Shown here one piece after another: positions 48,901 to 62,982 of a DNA stretch of 64,000 nt. Numbering within the stretch: position 1 is the first letter of the stretch; each line of letters starts with the position of its first letter. The stretch covers positions 411,293 to 475,292 of the forward strand of contig VXBA01003818.1 of the NCBI GenBank assembly GCA_013399895.1. Reading direction: 5' to 3'. The stretch is from Serilophus lunatus. Taxonomy: Eukaryota > Chordata > Aves > Passeriformes > Eurylaimidae. Below the pieces are notes generated by a model. It ran no database searches and had not been told where the DNA came from. It saw nothing but the letters and a program-made list of their open reading frames with translations. Made by a program: the position numbers and the translations under genes.

Positions 48901-49420
48901 GGCTCAGGGAGTGTGGGTGATGGAGAAGGAGATGGAGTTTTGTCCTTCTGAACAAAACCCCAAAAGTGGGAGCAGACAAAGCCACAGATCGATGAGATGT
49001 CGTGGTAACTTGTCATCCTCTGTGGTTGAACTGCACGTGACTGCACCATGGAAATCAGCCTTGTCAGGGACTAAATGTGCGCCTCACTAACTTACAGTAT
49101 ATTCAGGCTGACAGGGTTTTCCCAGTTTATTAGGCTCATTTGAAGAGGAAGCTGGATGCATTTTGCTAGCACAGCCTTTTGGACACCTCTGTGATCTTCA
49201 GCCACAATCTTAAACCTTGAAAGCAAATTCTCATTTAATACAGGGCTTGCTTTTCTTTTCCCAAGTTAGTAAGTCCAGTACAGTACCCAGATATCTTGGA
49301 CTCCGAGGCTGCCTTGTCATTTCCCACAGGTGTAAGGGTTGCACAGGGTGTCCTTCCCTCAAGCTCCAACAGCAGCCGCTCACTTCTGACCTCCTGTGCT
49401 GTATGAAGCTTCCTGAGTGA

Positions 49421-49473
49421 ACCTGTGAGCCACCATCCCAGTTCCCCTTTGGACCTGTGAGCCACCATCCCAG
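49421..49473. repeat. Tandem duplication, 32-bp period
   Basis: A 21-mer beginning ACCTGTGAGCC and ending ATCCCAG is present exactly at 49421-49441 and 49453-49473, with 11 unique bases between. Confidence 0.9.
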
Positions 49474-50655
49474 CCAGTTCACTGGGATGTCAGCTGAGGA
49501 GATGAGGTCTAACAGAGCCATGTTTTCAGATGAGTCCCTCTAGAAGGCATCCCTGCCTTAACAAGGGGCAAAAGAGGGTGAGTTCCTCAGGGAAGGCTTT
49601 TTATGGCATGTGGAAGAATGGGATAGTGGGTCAAATCTGTGCTCTTGGACACTGCTGTTGGACAGACGGTGAAATATTCTGATTTGTTTGTTGTGCTTAG
49701 GAGACAGTAAGAGATTGCTTTGGAGGGGCATGATGGGCAGTGGTGGAGTGGAGGAGAAGGCTCCTGCACCTTTACCCATCTAAAGTCTGCGTGGCAGCAG
49801 CAATAATTTGACCCAAAATTCTGGAGTAAGATTCCCAAAGACACAAGGTGAGTTATTTTGGTCTGCCTACTTGCTCTGTCTGCAGAGGAGGTTATCTGAA
49901 TAGATCTGTCCAGACATTTCTGGAGTTTCTCTTTCCCTGGCTCTGCCATGCACAGTGCTCAGCTTGGCTGTTCACAGCTGACTAAATCCTTTTAAGAATG
50001 AGTCACTCCTAAATGAGAGGTGACAATGGATATGCAGACAGCGAGAAGTCGAGGGTGAGATAATGAATATTAGAGAAAGGCTAAACTAAATAGGGAATGA
50101 GCAGTATAAACTTGCAGCCCTTATAAATAGCATTGCACTGGAAGGATGGGTTTTATTTAGAAATGTAGCTCCCAGGGAGAATTTGGATTTCCTGACCCAT
50201 AAGCTAACATCTGTGAACTTGTCCTGCTTTGCCAGCTCCTAAAAGAGAGACAGGTTGGCACAGGTTAATATTCATCAGGGAGATTCTCAAGACAACATCC
50301 CCCTCCATCTTCATTTGAGATGTGGCATTAGTGTCTGATGAAATGATGCTCTTCCCTGTCAGTCAGCCTTGCTGGACTGTGGAGCAGAAGGAAAGGGATG
50401 GGATGTGATTACTTGTTCCAGGCTCTCAGCCTTACATTGTGTGTGGTGAAATCCCTCGTTAGTTTATGGCTACACAGGGCACTCCTGCCGTGTCCTCTGG
50501 CCACTGGGACAGGGCAGCAGTGGCTGGTTTCATTGTGGATGTGACTGTACCTCAACAGAGACATAAGTCACCCTAGAATTTGTTTGATACATTGCTTTGG
50601 GGCGGACAATGCCTAAGGCAGAGATTTGCAAAGAGCTGAAGAGAGTTAATTGTCC

Positions 50656-50712
50656 AAATCCCGTTAAAATGCAATATAATTATAAAATCCCATTAAAATG
50701 CCATATAATTAT
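50656..50712. repeat. Tandem duplication, 29-bp period
   Basis: Two 28-nt units differing at two positions, both containing TTAAAATGC and ATATAATTAT, start at 50656 and 50685. It is an AT-rich local duplication. Confidence 0.9.
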
Positions 50713-53700
50713 ATAGCTTTATTTTGTTTGAGTTATTTATATTTTTGTGCAATGCACAGTGACATTTCTGCATGCATCTCTGCTAGAAGCACACAAGATT
50801 AATGTCCCTCCTGGTGCTGAAAATGAACCATTTACTTTTTCTAATTTAACAGTATATAAAGGAATTGTTTGACTATTTAAGAAATATGATATCTCAAAAT
50901 TTCATTTATCTCTACTTACATTAAAAATCTTTGGCATGACTAAAAAGACACATTACTGCTTTTGTCTTAAAATAAGCAAGTCAGACTGTGAGGCAGCCAG
51001 GAATCCTGAAGTAAAATGAGAAAAGGACCTTATGGATGAAATTGTGGCAGGATAGTGTAAGATTATCTAGTGGAGTTGTCATATTGGTTTCCTGTGGCTT
51101 CCATTCATAATTGAATTAAATGTAATTTAGCTGTATATGGATAACACAAGCAGGAGATCTGAACATTGTCTAGTAGCTATGGGAAAAGCAGTGAAGGAAC
51201 CATGAGAATTTTGCTCATCAATAAATAAAATGGCTTGTGGGGATTGAGTTTTTAAATTTCTTCTCTGTGGAAATCTGAAGCCAGAAGCAGAAGGGTGGTC
51301 TGAGGGAAAGAGGTTACTTGTGTGTGTAAGTGCCAGCGGGACCTCAAATGATAACATGGGCTAAAGGTTATCCTGAGGCATTTTTTGGATCTTTGGTGAA
51401 ATGTTATTTTCAAATTGGTCCCAAACAGGACTTCACAACACTGTGAAATATCAGCATCCCAGAACATTTTCCCTTTGGGGCGTGATTCATTGTGACAGCT
51501 GGGATTTTCTGCTGGAGTTTGTTTAGTTGTTTTTGGTAGTGGCATTTTTACCTCTACTTTCACTTAGTTTAGAAAAAAGGGTGCTGCAGGTAAGGAACAT
51601 GCAGGGAGGAAGGACTTGAACTGATGAAAGGACAGTAGAGAGGATGTTTGTCCCTATTACAAAAGACAGTGGTTTGTGACATGAAGATTTATTATTTTTG
51701 GAAAATACATAGTATTGAAAAGGTAATTTCCTTTGCTAATAATGGTGTTTTATCTCAGTGAATGTAGACCTTTGGATTTACCTGAATCATTGATACTGGC
51801 TTAGACTAAATTATGATCAGTGCTTGGATTATCTTTAGACATTTTTTTTAGTTTGATATTCATTTCAAATGTATCCAGAGTATATGGAGAGGCTGTTGCT
51901 GGTCTTTTTTGTTGTTTTTTTTTTTTGAAGCCTAGGTACAAGTGAAGCTCTCCCATTCAGGTCCTCTGTCAAAATTCATCTTACCTCACTTCTCTTGGTG
52001 TTGCCAACATCACCTCTCCAGACTGATGGCTGCAGTTTCTCCTCTCTGAAGATCTCTCCACTGACCTTCACCTTCTCCCTCCTGTCAGAGACAAACTGCT
52101 CATCTTCCTTTCCCTGTTTCCTACCTGTGCACTCCTCTGAAGCTGCTTCCAGCCACTCAGCTAAATGCTGGTCCCTTCTGTGCAGCTCTTTTGGAATAGA
52201 GTTTGCTTTTATTGGCTCACACTTGCATGTTCTGCACTGTTAATTTCCCCCTGCTACTATCAATCTTTTAATATTAAGAAACATTAAATATCAACCCATA
52301 TTTCAGATCACCTCTGTAAAATTACTGAGCAAATGTGAGCTACAAGGTAGATCTTTGGAGGATATAAATGGGCAGAAGTGCCCTGTATCCCTTTACAATG
52401 GTTTGATATTGGGACCAGAGGACAGCTCACAGGACATCTCACTGATGCAAAAGTGGCCTGAGAAATAGAGGCAGAGGGAACTTGTTATTGTGTGGAACAT
52501 GCACCACTAGGGCTGTTGTCCCTCACAGATCTTGTTGAATCATGAAAGAAGGAAATGTGGGGCAGGGCAGAAGAGGTGGATGCCCATGAAGGCAAAGCAT
52601 ATGGCAGAGTTTCTTTGAATTTCTGTAATTATTAGTGCTAGCTGCTTCTACTCTGGTTCAGATTTTTCAGGAGAGGGGCAGCAGCACTGGGGAGAGGACA
52701 GAGAGGCTTCTGTTGGGCCATACCAGGCTTTTCACTCTCTTTTTCCTGTTTTGCACCTAAGGAATTGGACATGTAACACACGTCAAGTGAGTCCATGGTG
52801 TTGCTGTGCATACAAGAGGAGTCTTTGTTTATTTTTACCCAGTTGAAGCACTCCCTCAAGCAAACCAAAAAGCCACCCACTTTTGATTCATTGATGTAGA
52901 ATATTTTTCTGAACTCAATTGCCAGTACCCACTCTAAACAAGGCTGCAGTTCCTCTGCTGCAGGGGAACAACACAATCCCCATCTTGGCAGCATTCAAAC
53001 CATCAAGTCCATGTGTCTTGAGCCAGCTGCTGACATAAGGCACTTTCCACCCTTTTCATTGCCCTTTGTAAAATGTTCTTGAACTTCTTCAGAAATCTGA
53101 TAAAATAAATATCTTCTGCTCTGTGCTTGGAAGGTCCTTGGAGCTGGGCTGCTTTGACCAGGAGCAGGTGGGCTGGTGACCTGGACTGTGTGTGCATCCT
53201 ATCTGAACTGGCCAGAAACAAAAAAGGTAATCTGTGTGTAGCTACATATGCTGAGCTATATGTAAAATTAAGGTGGTTCAGTGCCCAGATAAAAACAGTG
53301 GACCTGGGCAGTGCCCTGGAGAGCAGGAATGCTCTGAGGCTGCCCAGCATACAGACCCTTTCTTTATAATAAGGTTGATTCAACTGGAACAGTTCTGCAG
53401 GCCATAGGATTGCACTGACTTTGCAGGGACTTAGATGTCCACCATATGAACCCTTGCATTTTCTTACCATCTTGCTCATCTTCAAAACTTTAGCATTTTC
53501 ATTTGGTAAAGAGGCAACAACCTGTGATAAGCTGTTCAAAGTATTTAGTTCTGCATCTCATAATCAAGACTTGGACATTTTTCTTGGTCCTTACACGATA
53601 GGGAATTCAAATTTTGAGATATTTGTGCTTAGACAGCAGCCAATATTATATCTGAATTCCATTTAATTCCCCCATGTGAAGAGCAAAAGGCCAGGGCTGT

Positions 53701-54958
53701 GCTGCCCGTGGCATAAGAAAGGTCCTGTCCTGCTTGGAGGTGATTAGAGAGTCCTGCTGTTGTCAGCATTTGAAGAGAACTGTTGCCAGGCTACTTGGCC
53801 AGTCAATAATGAATGCTCATTAATTTGCTTTCTGCTTCTTGATGACAGTTGTTTGATAACCTGATCAATTTTATGATTGCCATTTGTGTGATGGCTTCCT
53901 GCTGCTTTACTCTGTCCTTTTGTTTTAAGAAAGAGGAGAGCAAAAATCTGAAAGCCTGTTTTCCTGAGCTTTGGGGATGAGGTGGAAATGCCACTAATTT
54001 TTTTTTAATTTGCATCATTTTTCAAGATCAAAATCTCTTGCAATGTTATTCTGTGACAACCTTGAAAGTATAAATATAGAAATCACAGACAGTTCCCTGG
54101 AGACTGAAGGCCTAATATGTGAATAATCTCACCTCCTACTTTGTAACAATATCAGAGGAAAAAAAGGTGTATTATGCATACCCACAGCTCTGCTTCAACA
54201 GTGTCTAGTCTGGTGTGTGAAGTGTATGTGTAAATATTTGAAGGGTAGATCTCAAGACCCCATTGTGGGAGAGACTATGCAAATAAGGTGATATAACTGT
54301 GCTAGCACTTGGTGAGGTTTTGAATCTGCCCTATATCCAGGAACCAAAGCAACTGAGTTCTGGGCTTCCAGCTCATGCAGTTAAGGGTCTCTCCAGAGTT
54401 CAGCAGCATTGTGATGCTTAATGTGCCCATAACCATGCAGTCTACTTAAAAGCACAAGTTATCTAATCAACTAATATTTAAAATGGCAATTGGTTCAGCA
54501 AGCATCTCTGGATTGTGACATCATTCCCAAAGTGGCAAAATCCAGCTAGATTGCCATATTGTTAAAGTAATTATGGAATTGAAGGGACCTGTTCCAGACT
54601 GCAGAGGCTGAGGCTTTGGGAGTAAGGTTCTTTGTTTTCTTTTACTTGGATATGCTTGTAGGATGGTTTAAGGCTCAGAGTCTAAGTGTGGACTTGGACC
54701 ACTGTGGCCACACCAGCACCCCCTGCCCTCTCGCTCTTGCTGGTGGGGAGAACAGTGATTCCAGAAAAGCTTTGTGCTTTTACTCTACCCAGGCACCTCA
54801 TAAAATGCTCTGTACTGTTAAAAGCAAAGTCTTGTTGGGATGTTTTCTCTGCTGGCACAGCTGGACCACTGAGGGAAGGAACAACCAGATACTCTGGGCT
54901 TGGAAAGTCTCTGACTAAAGCACTTAACCCTGAGCTCATTCTACTTCAGTTTATACCA

Positions 54959-55072
54959 ATATATAATATGCATGTGTGTATGTATGTGTACATACACGGG
55001 TATGAAAACAGTGTATGCATACATGTATATGTAAATATGCATTTCTCTGTGTGTGTGTTTATATAAAATGTA
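54959..55072. repeat. Alternating TG/CA/TA-rich tract
   Basis: This is a degenerate dinucleotide region with many ATGTGTGTATG, ACATACAC and GTGTGTGTG segments. Both strands are purine-pyrimidine alternating over long runs. No gene is present. Confidence 0.7.
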
Positions 55073-56420
55073 CAACAGTCAGAACACTGTTGAGTGGCAG
55101 TTGCGTTTCTCTCAGTCTGGGCAGGGTGAGGAAGGGAACAGGGGTGCTTTTGTGAGGGCAGCAAAGGGGGTGGTTGTCCTGTTGTCACTGCCCGGTGTGA
55201 CATGAGCTCTGGGTTTATCTGGCACTGAGGGACACATCCCACTCGACTGCAGGATGCAGCTGTGCCAAGCCCTGGGAAAGGCCTGTTATTGCCTGTTGCA
55301 TGGTGGTCAGGGCATTCCCCTTTCTGGAGCATTCTCTCTGACACCTCCTGCTAGCACAAACCTCTCCCACATGTGCTCAAGGTAAAGGGAAAATAAACAC
55401 AAAGGCCTTTTAGAGTCAATCCTAATTTTCTGGTGCTGCTTGTCCATCCAGTACAGACAGAACTTGGCAAGTGGCTTCCTGAACAGCACTGGATGTGTTG
55501 CTGTGTACAGGAATTTTAGAAGAACTATTTGCATCTGTGTAACAGCATTTAAGAAAGTATCTCCTTTAGATCAGCTCAAATGGTGCTGAAATAAATGTAT
55601 GCAGAGGTCAGACAGTGATTCATTGACAGTGTAGATCAACTCCAGGTCTGCTGAACTGCAGATTACTCCAGTATTGCTTTCTCAGCACCACACTCCAACA
55701 GGAAAGCTGAAACAGAAGGTTGGTCAAACAGGACAGGATTTTTTCCTGTGAAAAGCAGTAGCTGCCAAGGCACAACTTTTGAGAAAGAATTTTTTTTTGT
55801 GTAGATGGAAACCTGGAGGGGCACACCTGGCTCTTGTGTTTTGCATTCTGGCTAACTTAGAATGCTTTTGTGATGGAAATTTGTCAGCTATGCACAGGAA
55901 ATCAAACTGCTTGGTTTCTGAGAGGATGAAAAAAAGAATTTATCAAGTCTTTGAAATGTTGTACAGAGACAGCCCAAGTGCTTTAAATCTGAATCTTTAG
56001 ATCTGTAGATACTGGAAGACTGAGCAGCCACTGAGATCAGAAGTCATGCCTGAAGAACAAACCACTCTTCTAGAGCATTTGTCATCAGCTCATCTCCAAG
56101 TGCTTTATAAATGAGACCATTTTCTTAATTTTCCCCTTCACAGCTGAGGAAACAGGGATGGAGAATGATATGGAAAAGAGGCAGACCAGGACCTGAAGTC
56201 GCCCATCCTGAGATGCAGGAGGAAAGTTGTCCTTGGGATCTCCCTGCCCTTGTGGGCCCTGTTTTGGAACTATGGAAATGGTCCAGTAAAGGTGTTGGAG
56301 GATTAGTTGTGGTGTGTATCTCTGTGGTGGCTCTGTCAGCCCTTCTGCTGTGCAGACCCCCAAAACTGTACGAACACATCAGAAGCTGAATGTTTTTCTG
56401 ATTCCATCACTAGCAGGTCT

Positions 56421-56440
56421 GTAGAATAGAATAGAATCAT
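56421..56440. repeat. GAATA microsatellite, possible CR1 tail
   Basis: The sequence tagaatagaatagaatcat is a three-unit TAGAA repeat ending in AGAATCAT, the octamer of CR1 3' tails. No CR1 body was recognised beside it. Confidence 0.3.
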
Positions 56441-59400
56441 ATCTCACTACGTTACCTTGAGGGAGACCTCAGCTTTCTCTCATGGCTCCCTGGGGTGGCC
56501 AGAATCCCTGACTGCCTTGCAGTGTAGCTGCAGGTAGTGTTTTAACACCCTGTGCTCTTCTGAAGGTGTTTTTCATGATCCTACCTGCAGAGGGACATTC
56601 TCTGGTCTCACTTCCATGCATGGAGGAGGCATGGGACTTGTGGAACAAGACAGGAGAGAAGATCTCATGCAACGTTTGGGTTCCAATTTGTGCAAGAAGT
56701 CCCAGAACTGAACCCATCTGCCTTGTCACTCAGCCCAACCAAACCATCACTCAGCACTATAGGCCTCTTTGGTTCTGCCCCTGAGACTTGATTCATGGCC
56801 CTGCCCCTCTAGTCTGGGATTTAGTCATGTAATTTCCAAAAGTTTTGATGGATGGAAAACCAGAAAGTGATTAGAAGATCCTGAAATGTGTTAAAAAATC
56901 ACTCACTGATAAATGTTGATTTATCTGCAATGTAAATCACCCTAAATGAAATGCTTTGATTTATCCATCTTTACTTCATACTTGTAGCAGGACAGGCTGA
57001 TTTAGTGATGCTGAGCCCAGCCATTATTGTACCATGTTCATAAATCGTGGTGCACGTGTGTTAAACTGGGATTTATAAACCCCAGTTGGACTTTCTGACT
57101 TCACCCCATAGCTGTGATGTTGGGCACCTTGAAAGTTAATCAGCTGTGAGAAAAATTGCCAGGCAGAGGACACTATTGGCATGACCTTACCAGGGATTTC
57201 CTTTCTTGGAGCCTGGAGATGCTCTGCATTTTTGAATTTGGAGAACACATCAATAATCTTTTGCTTTGCCTTTCTCATTCCCAGGTCAGCAGAAAGAAGA
57301 GGATGGGTGGGAGGTTCCTTTCCAATGGGCACATGGGGAAGAGGGAGGGAGTGGGGCTTTATGCAAGTGTCTGTTAATGGCTGGTACATCTATTGCCTGC
57401 TGCTTCATGTTCAGTGGAGTCCCAGGAGATCAGTGTGGAAGAGGGAGACAGGATTTAAAGTGAGAAGGAATTGCTACCTCCCTTCACACTAACTTCCTGA
57501 ATTATTCAAGATGGAGTGTTTTGTGTTGTAATTTTCACAATAACAGCTTTGTAACTGAACCCAGTTCCTATGCAGAGATCCAAGCATCCTCCCCTACCCT
57601 CACCCCAGAAATTTACTTTCAAGTCTATGCTGCACAGAAGTTTTGTGAGGTATGAAATACAGCTGTGCCTTTGCCCTGCAAAGCTGTGAGCTTTCCACCT
57701 TTGTAAATTCTTATTTTACAGCAGTAGGGGCTGTAGGGAGCCAGAACTGGCCAGCTCTATGTTAAAGATGTGTAATTCATGTTTTTCCACCAGGACATCC
57801 AAGGTGCAGGAGCTTTTTTTATGTAGTAGTTGCTTTTAAATGAAATTACTTATTTCATAATTGCAGGTAGGCATTGCTACACTTTTAAATGGAAGACGGC
57901 TTTGGCTGCTGGAACAAAAGAGAATTTTAATTAGATTAGGAATTAAACTGAACTACTCCCCACCACACTCTTCCCAATGCTAGGTAATGCCAGATGAGGC
58001 TTGATTATAATTATAGTGTCATGAGTGTTAAAGCTTTCTCATACACATGATGATGCTTTAAAAATGACCTTCTGCACACAGATTTATCAGGTTATTGCTA
58101 TTTGTCTGGATTAATCAATCACAAACAGAGCTTCAGGAGGGTTGAGGAAACTATCTGGACTGAACATTCTCCTGAGACCCATATCTGGACAGGTTGGCTG
58201 AGTTTCTGTGGTTTAACGACCCAGCTTTTCCCTTGCCTGTGTTCTGATCCTGCACATATGATGCACAGCAGCAGGGGTGGCTGTACAACCCCTCAAGGGG
58301 TGTGAATGCAGGTGAACTTCCCATTCCCCTCAGCAGGAGTGTTCATGCCAAAAGGATCACAAACTAGTTGCTTGACTTGGTCCTTGCTTGCCCACCAGCC
58401 AGGCACAGCAAGCCCTGCCATGGAGAAGGTTTGCCAGGGTCTGAAGCAGCGAGGACCTTTCCCAGGTCTCAGGGTTAGTGCTCAGGCTCTGTGCTGCAGT
58501 GCCTGAACAGCTTCCAGATTGCAGAGGGGCAGTGCAAACCCCGGCAGAAATTTTGTTAATTAAAGGCTAAAGAGGTAAAAAATTGTGATTATGAGAAAGC
58601 CTTCTGTGAACAATAAACTGTCTGTCATCAAACACTGTTGCCGTTTCTGGCATTTGCTGGGAACATCCAGTGCCGCTGAGAAACATTAATTCTCCTTTTT
58701 TCCTTCCAATTATCATCATCACTGCAAGTAGCACTGTTTACAGTTCTGCTTTTGTCTTTAGAACTGATAACTCTCTTGTTTAACAACTGTAGTGAAATCT
58801 GGGACAGTCCCACTTTTATTTAGTGACACTCAGAGCATTAAATGTTGCAATGAAATCCCAATTTTCCTGAAATCAATAGCAAAATTTTTGCTGACATCAG
58901 AAGAGGCAATGTGCATCTATGGATGCTTTCAGGTTTTTCCTGGAAAAGCCAAACTTAAGGCTAATCTGGTCTCAATTGATGTAATTTAAATTGAATAATT
59001 ATTATACAGTGGTTCTTAGATCCCAGAGCAGATTAAGATCATTGTGCGAAGGGCTGCACAAGGTAGTATTGAGTAGCAGACTGCTTCACAGACTCTATGA
59101 TCCAAAGTCACAAGTCAGGAGTGTGTCTAATGTGTGTCTAACTTCTGAGCTCATGAATAGCTCCTGTGACTTCAGTGAGAGGATTCGCATGCCTAACCTT
59201 CAGTGAGTTCTGAAATACCCAAGCCATGTCTAAATTAAGACCTAATACACAGACAGTCTCTCTTGAATTTTAGGTTTCTCTGCCTGGAAGCCCTGACCTT
59301 CTGCAAGCCTGTGGAGGGCTGATAACTGTGTTTTTGTAGATAGTCCCAGCCAGTGCAGTTTTAATCTAGCAATGATGACGGCTTCAAAATTCAAAATACA

Positions 59401-62400
59401 GTAGATCCTTAAACTGCATGGACTGTGCTTCCCTACTCCTGGGAACTTCAAGCAAGAATGGTGTTGAGAAGAGCACTATGAATGACTGTAAAATGTAACT
59501 ATAGCACAATAAACCTTGATCACTTATTAACATGTCTAGCAGAAACAGCAGAATGGAGGATGTGGTAGAGCCTTACAAAGAGCTCGAGGCACATCGGGGT
59601 GTATGGGGGGGCTGTTCTCTGCATTGTACCCTGCCAGCTCTCAAGAGTCACTTGCCTGTGTCTGGGGAGGCAGAGGCAAAGCAGTGTGTGGAGAGAAGAT
59701 GGATGCTCTCTTCCAGAGAGCTTTTTTAATTTTTTTCTTTCATTTCTTTTTGTTTTGTTGCTTAGATCAGTGAGATCAAAGGCATTCTGATGGGACTGAC
59801 AAACAACTTTTTTCTGTGGGAAAGAAGAAAGAGAAATCCAATAAGTTATTTTGCACAATTTTCTACTGTACCATCCCTGTTAATTATGTTTGCTCCTGTG
59901 ATTAAACTAAATAGATGTTGATCATATTTTTGGACAGGCTTTTGGCTTCTGCCCTTTGAAAACTGGAAGGAGCTGCCTTTCTTCAAGTGAGAGCTGGCCC
60001 TTTAGGGCTCTTCACCAGGCAGCATCTCCTAAGCGATCTCACCTATGACTGGATCAAGATGTTTACCATTATTTTTGCTGTTGTCAGTCCCAGGAGACCC
60101 ACTTGCTGTCACATCACTGTGCCTCAGAAAAAAACTCATCAAATCTGAACTAAGCACCATTTTAACTGGGTTGTTTTTTCTTTGATACTTCCTTGAAACC
60201 CCTCTCTGCTGGGAGGCTGATGTGAAACTGTTTTGTCCATGAGTACTGCAGGCATCTTTGTGTGTATGTGCATGTGCTATGTCTCCAGCTGTACTGAGAT
60301 TAAATTCCCTTTGGGGTAGGACGCCTCTTATTTCAATTTACAAAATAAGATCATATTAAAAGGAGGCATGGATACAGTTTGGAGATGGTGACAGGGGAGG
60401 TGTACAGGAAGGAGGTATTTGTTTCCTGCACTGGGTTCCTTTCAGCTGTGTCTCTCTCCATGTATGTTTTCCCCATTTTCTTGATTTCCTTCTTTCATTT
60501 TCCTTTTATATTTTTACCTCATGAGGCAAGTTAAAGAGATCATTGCAAGCTCTGTGTGTGCAGTGAGACAAGGATGAGTTCACAAGTGTTTTGGTCATGA
60601 TATATAATCATTCAGTGGCACTACCAGGTTTTCAGAGAAGAACAGACCTGTAGGCAGAGATCACCATTTCCTTAATGAGAGTCTGCATAAAACATCATAT
60701 AATCCAGCACAGAATCCTTCTATGTCAAACCTGGAACACTGAATCCTTAGTTAAAGTATTGAATGAGTATCTAAAAACAAGCCCTGAGTGTTTCTTTCTC
60801 TGCACTGTACATCGTAAGATGTTAAAAAATATTTTAAGAGGTAGATACTGCTTTCTTTTATGTGTTTGCCTACTTTCTGCATTTCATACCTCTTGGACCA
60901 TAGGTTGCAAATGTTGGTGGAGAGGGTTTGTTGTGGAAAAAACGAAGCATAATTCCTTTGAAAAGTTATTACGAGAGATGGAGGTATTTCTATTCCTTTC
61001 TGATTCCTGCAAATTCTGAGTACAGATACTAAACAAGAGACCAGAAAAACTCGACTGCTTTTCCTCTTTAACAGTTTGCTGCACTGCAAAAGACTGCTTT
61101 TGGGTAGAGTTATTCCAGTACCTTTTACTGGAGAGAGAGAGTTTCATGATGCCTCCCTGTAAACATACTACAGGAAAATGCCAATTGGCAATTCATGCTG
61201 GACAGCAAGTATGGGGCAAGTGTCTGTCATTGTGATGGAGGGGCACAAATGACCAGGGAGCCTGAATTCACTGAGATGCCACTTTTCTCCTCTGGGCATT
61301 CCTCTTTGCATAGCTTACTGCATTTGTGGCCTAGTTATAATGAGAGTTTTTTGACAGCAGTGGTGAATATTGACATTTTCCTCTATTTTGGCTTTTTTTT
61401 TTTTCCTTCTTTGAATTTCATCTGAACACCCAGTGTAGTGACAAAGCTCAAGGGTGCCTGATTCAATCCTACTGAATGCAGGTACCATGTCCTAGAGTCT
61501 GCTTTATAAACACCAAAAGATGGTTAAGGGTTTCTTTCCCTCATTATTTCTGTTGAAAAGTAGCTTCTGCCTCATCCTTCTAGTAATAGAAACATTATAA
61601 TTTCCAGTTCAAATTTGCTCATGGCCTTTTTATTCTTCTTTGTTTATTTCTAGTCACTGATCTTGACCAGCTATTTTTCTTCCTTGTGTTTGCCTTTGAG
61701 TTATTTCTGGATTGCAGTGATGACCCCTCTCAGCCTGTGCTTGGCTTTGCTAAAAAAAGCTGGTTACTCCGGTCTCCCTTAGAGGAGTCTGCCTTATTCT
61801 GATTATCCTACCAGTCTTTGTTAGTCTCTAGCTTTTTTTTACAGCACACACATACTGGAGAATCATTATGTGTGCATTGAAGAGGGGCCCACACAACTCC
61901 CTCTGTGTTCTGGCTGGTTCCCCCAGGTTCTGGACTGTTTAAAATGGCTTTGCTCATGACAAGAGTCACATGTTATTTTCAGTAAATACATGTTTTTGTT
62001 TTTTAGACCAAAACCCCAACCACCATTCACTGAATGCAAAAGCAAATTCTTGTCTATGCAGAGTAAGGAATGGTATGTAATTCTTTGGAGAGCTAAAGGA
62101 TGGAATATTTTTTGGGAAAGTTGGGGTGCTGGAAGTATTTAAATAGTTTGATTCTCTTGCTCTGCAAGAGTGGGACAGTTATTGCCATCTGTCCTTTATA
62201 CTTGTCTGCTCTACTCTGAGTTTCAGTCTCTGCCTCCATAGGGAGGATCCTCTTTTGTAGTAACGAGCAGAAAATTTAAATACAGTATTTAGAGGCTGTG
62301 TCTGAACTCTGATTATTTCCAAATCACAGCAGAAGCACCCAAACCTGATGCAATATTGGCCAAATCAGAACAAGATTTGCCAGGCAGCCCAGGTGCTGCA

Positions 62401-62948
62401 CGGGGTGGCCACTGCAACCCTGTCGCTGTGAGGTCTGAGAAAAGTTGCCCCTGATTTCCAAAAATTAGTGAGTGGAGTTATTGTGCCATTCGAAGGGATA
62501 GGTGTGCAAGTATCAAGTAAGAGCTTCAGTGTAGTTGGAAGCCATAAATGAAAATTTCAGTCAGGGTGACAGAACAGCTGATGGCACCATGTGGCTTTCT
62601 GCCAGCTGAAGATCAGGCCTAATATTTGTTTTCCCAAGTAAAAGGTCCACTCAATCAGGCAGCCTGCCTGGAGAACAAAAGAGTGAGACAGATTTTAATT
62701 GCCCAATGGCCATTCTTTCAGCACAGATCTGTGCTTATGTGCCAGAATAATTTGGGGTTTTGTCTGATACAGGAGATCTGACTTATGGAGGGACTTCAGT
62801 CTGGGTTGTTACTCTTGGAGGACTGGGGAAATTAGGGCAAATCCTCCCTGCCTTTAGTCTTCAACTGAAGTAATCTCTCAGGTAGAAATTGTTTTCTTTT
62901 GATGGCCAGAGAGGTGAATGACATGTAAGCCCTCTTTTAAAGTAAAGT

Positions 62949-62982
62949 GAGAGGGGAAGGAAGAGAAAGAGAGAGGAAGGGA
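62949..62982. repeat. Polypurine tract, 34 nt
   Basis: Thirty-four consecutive purines (GA-rich) lie on the plus strand. Such tracts can form triplex DNA. No gene signal is seen around it. Confidence 0.9.
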
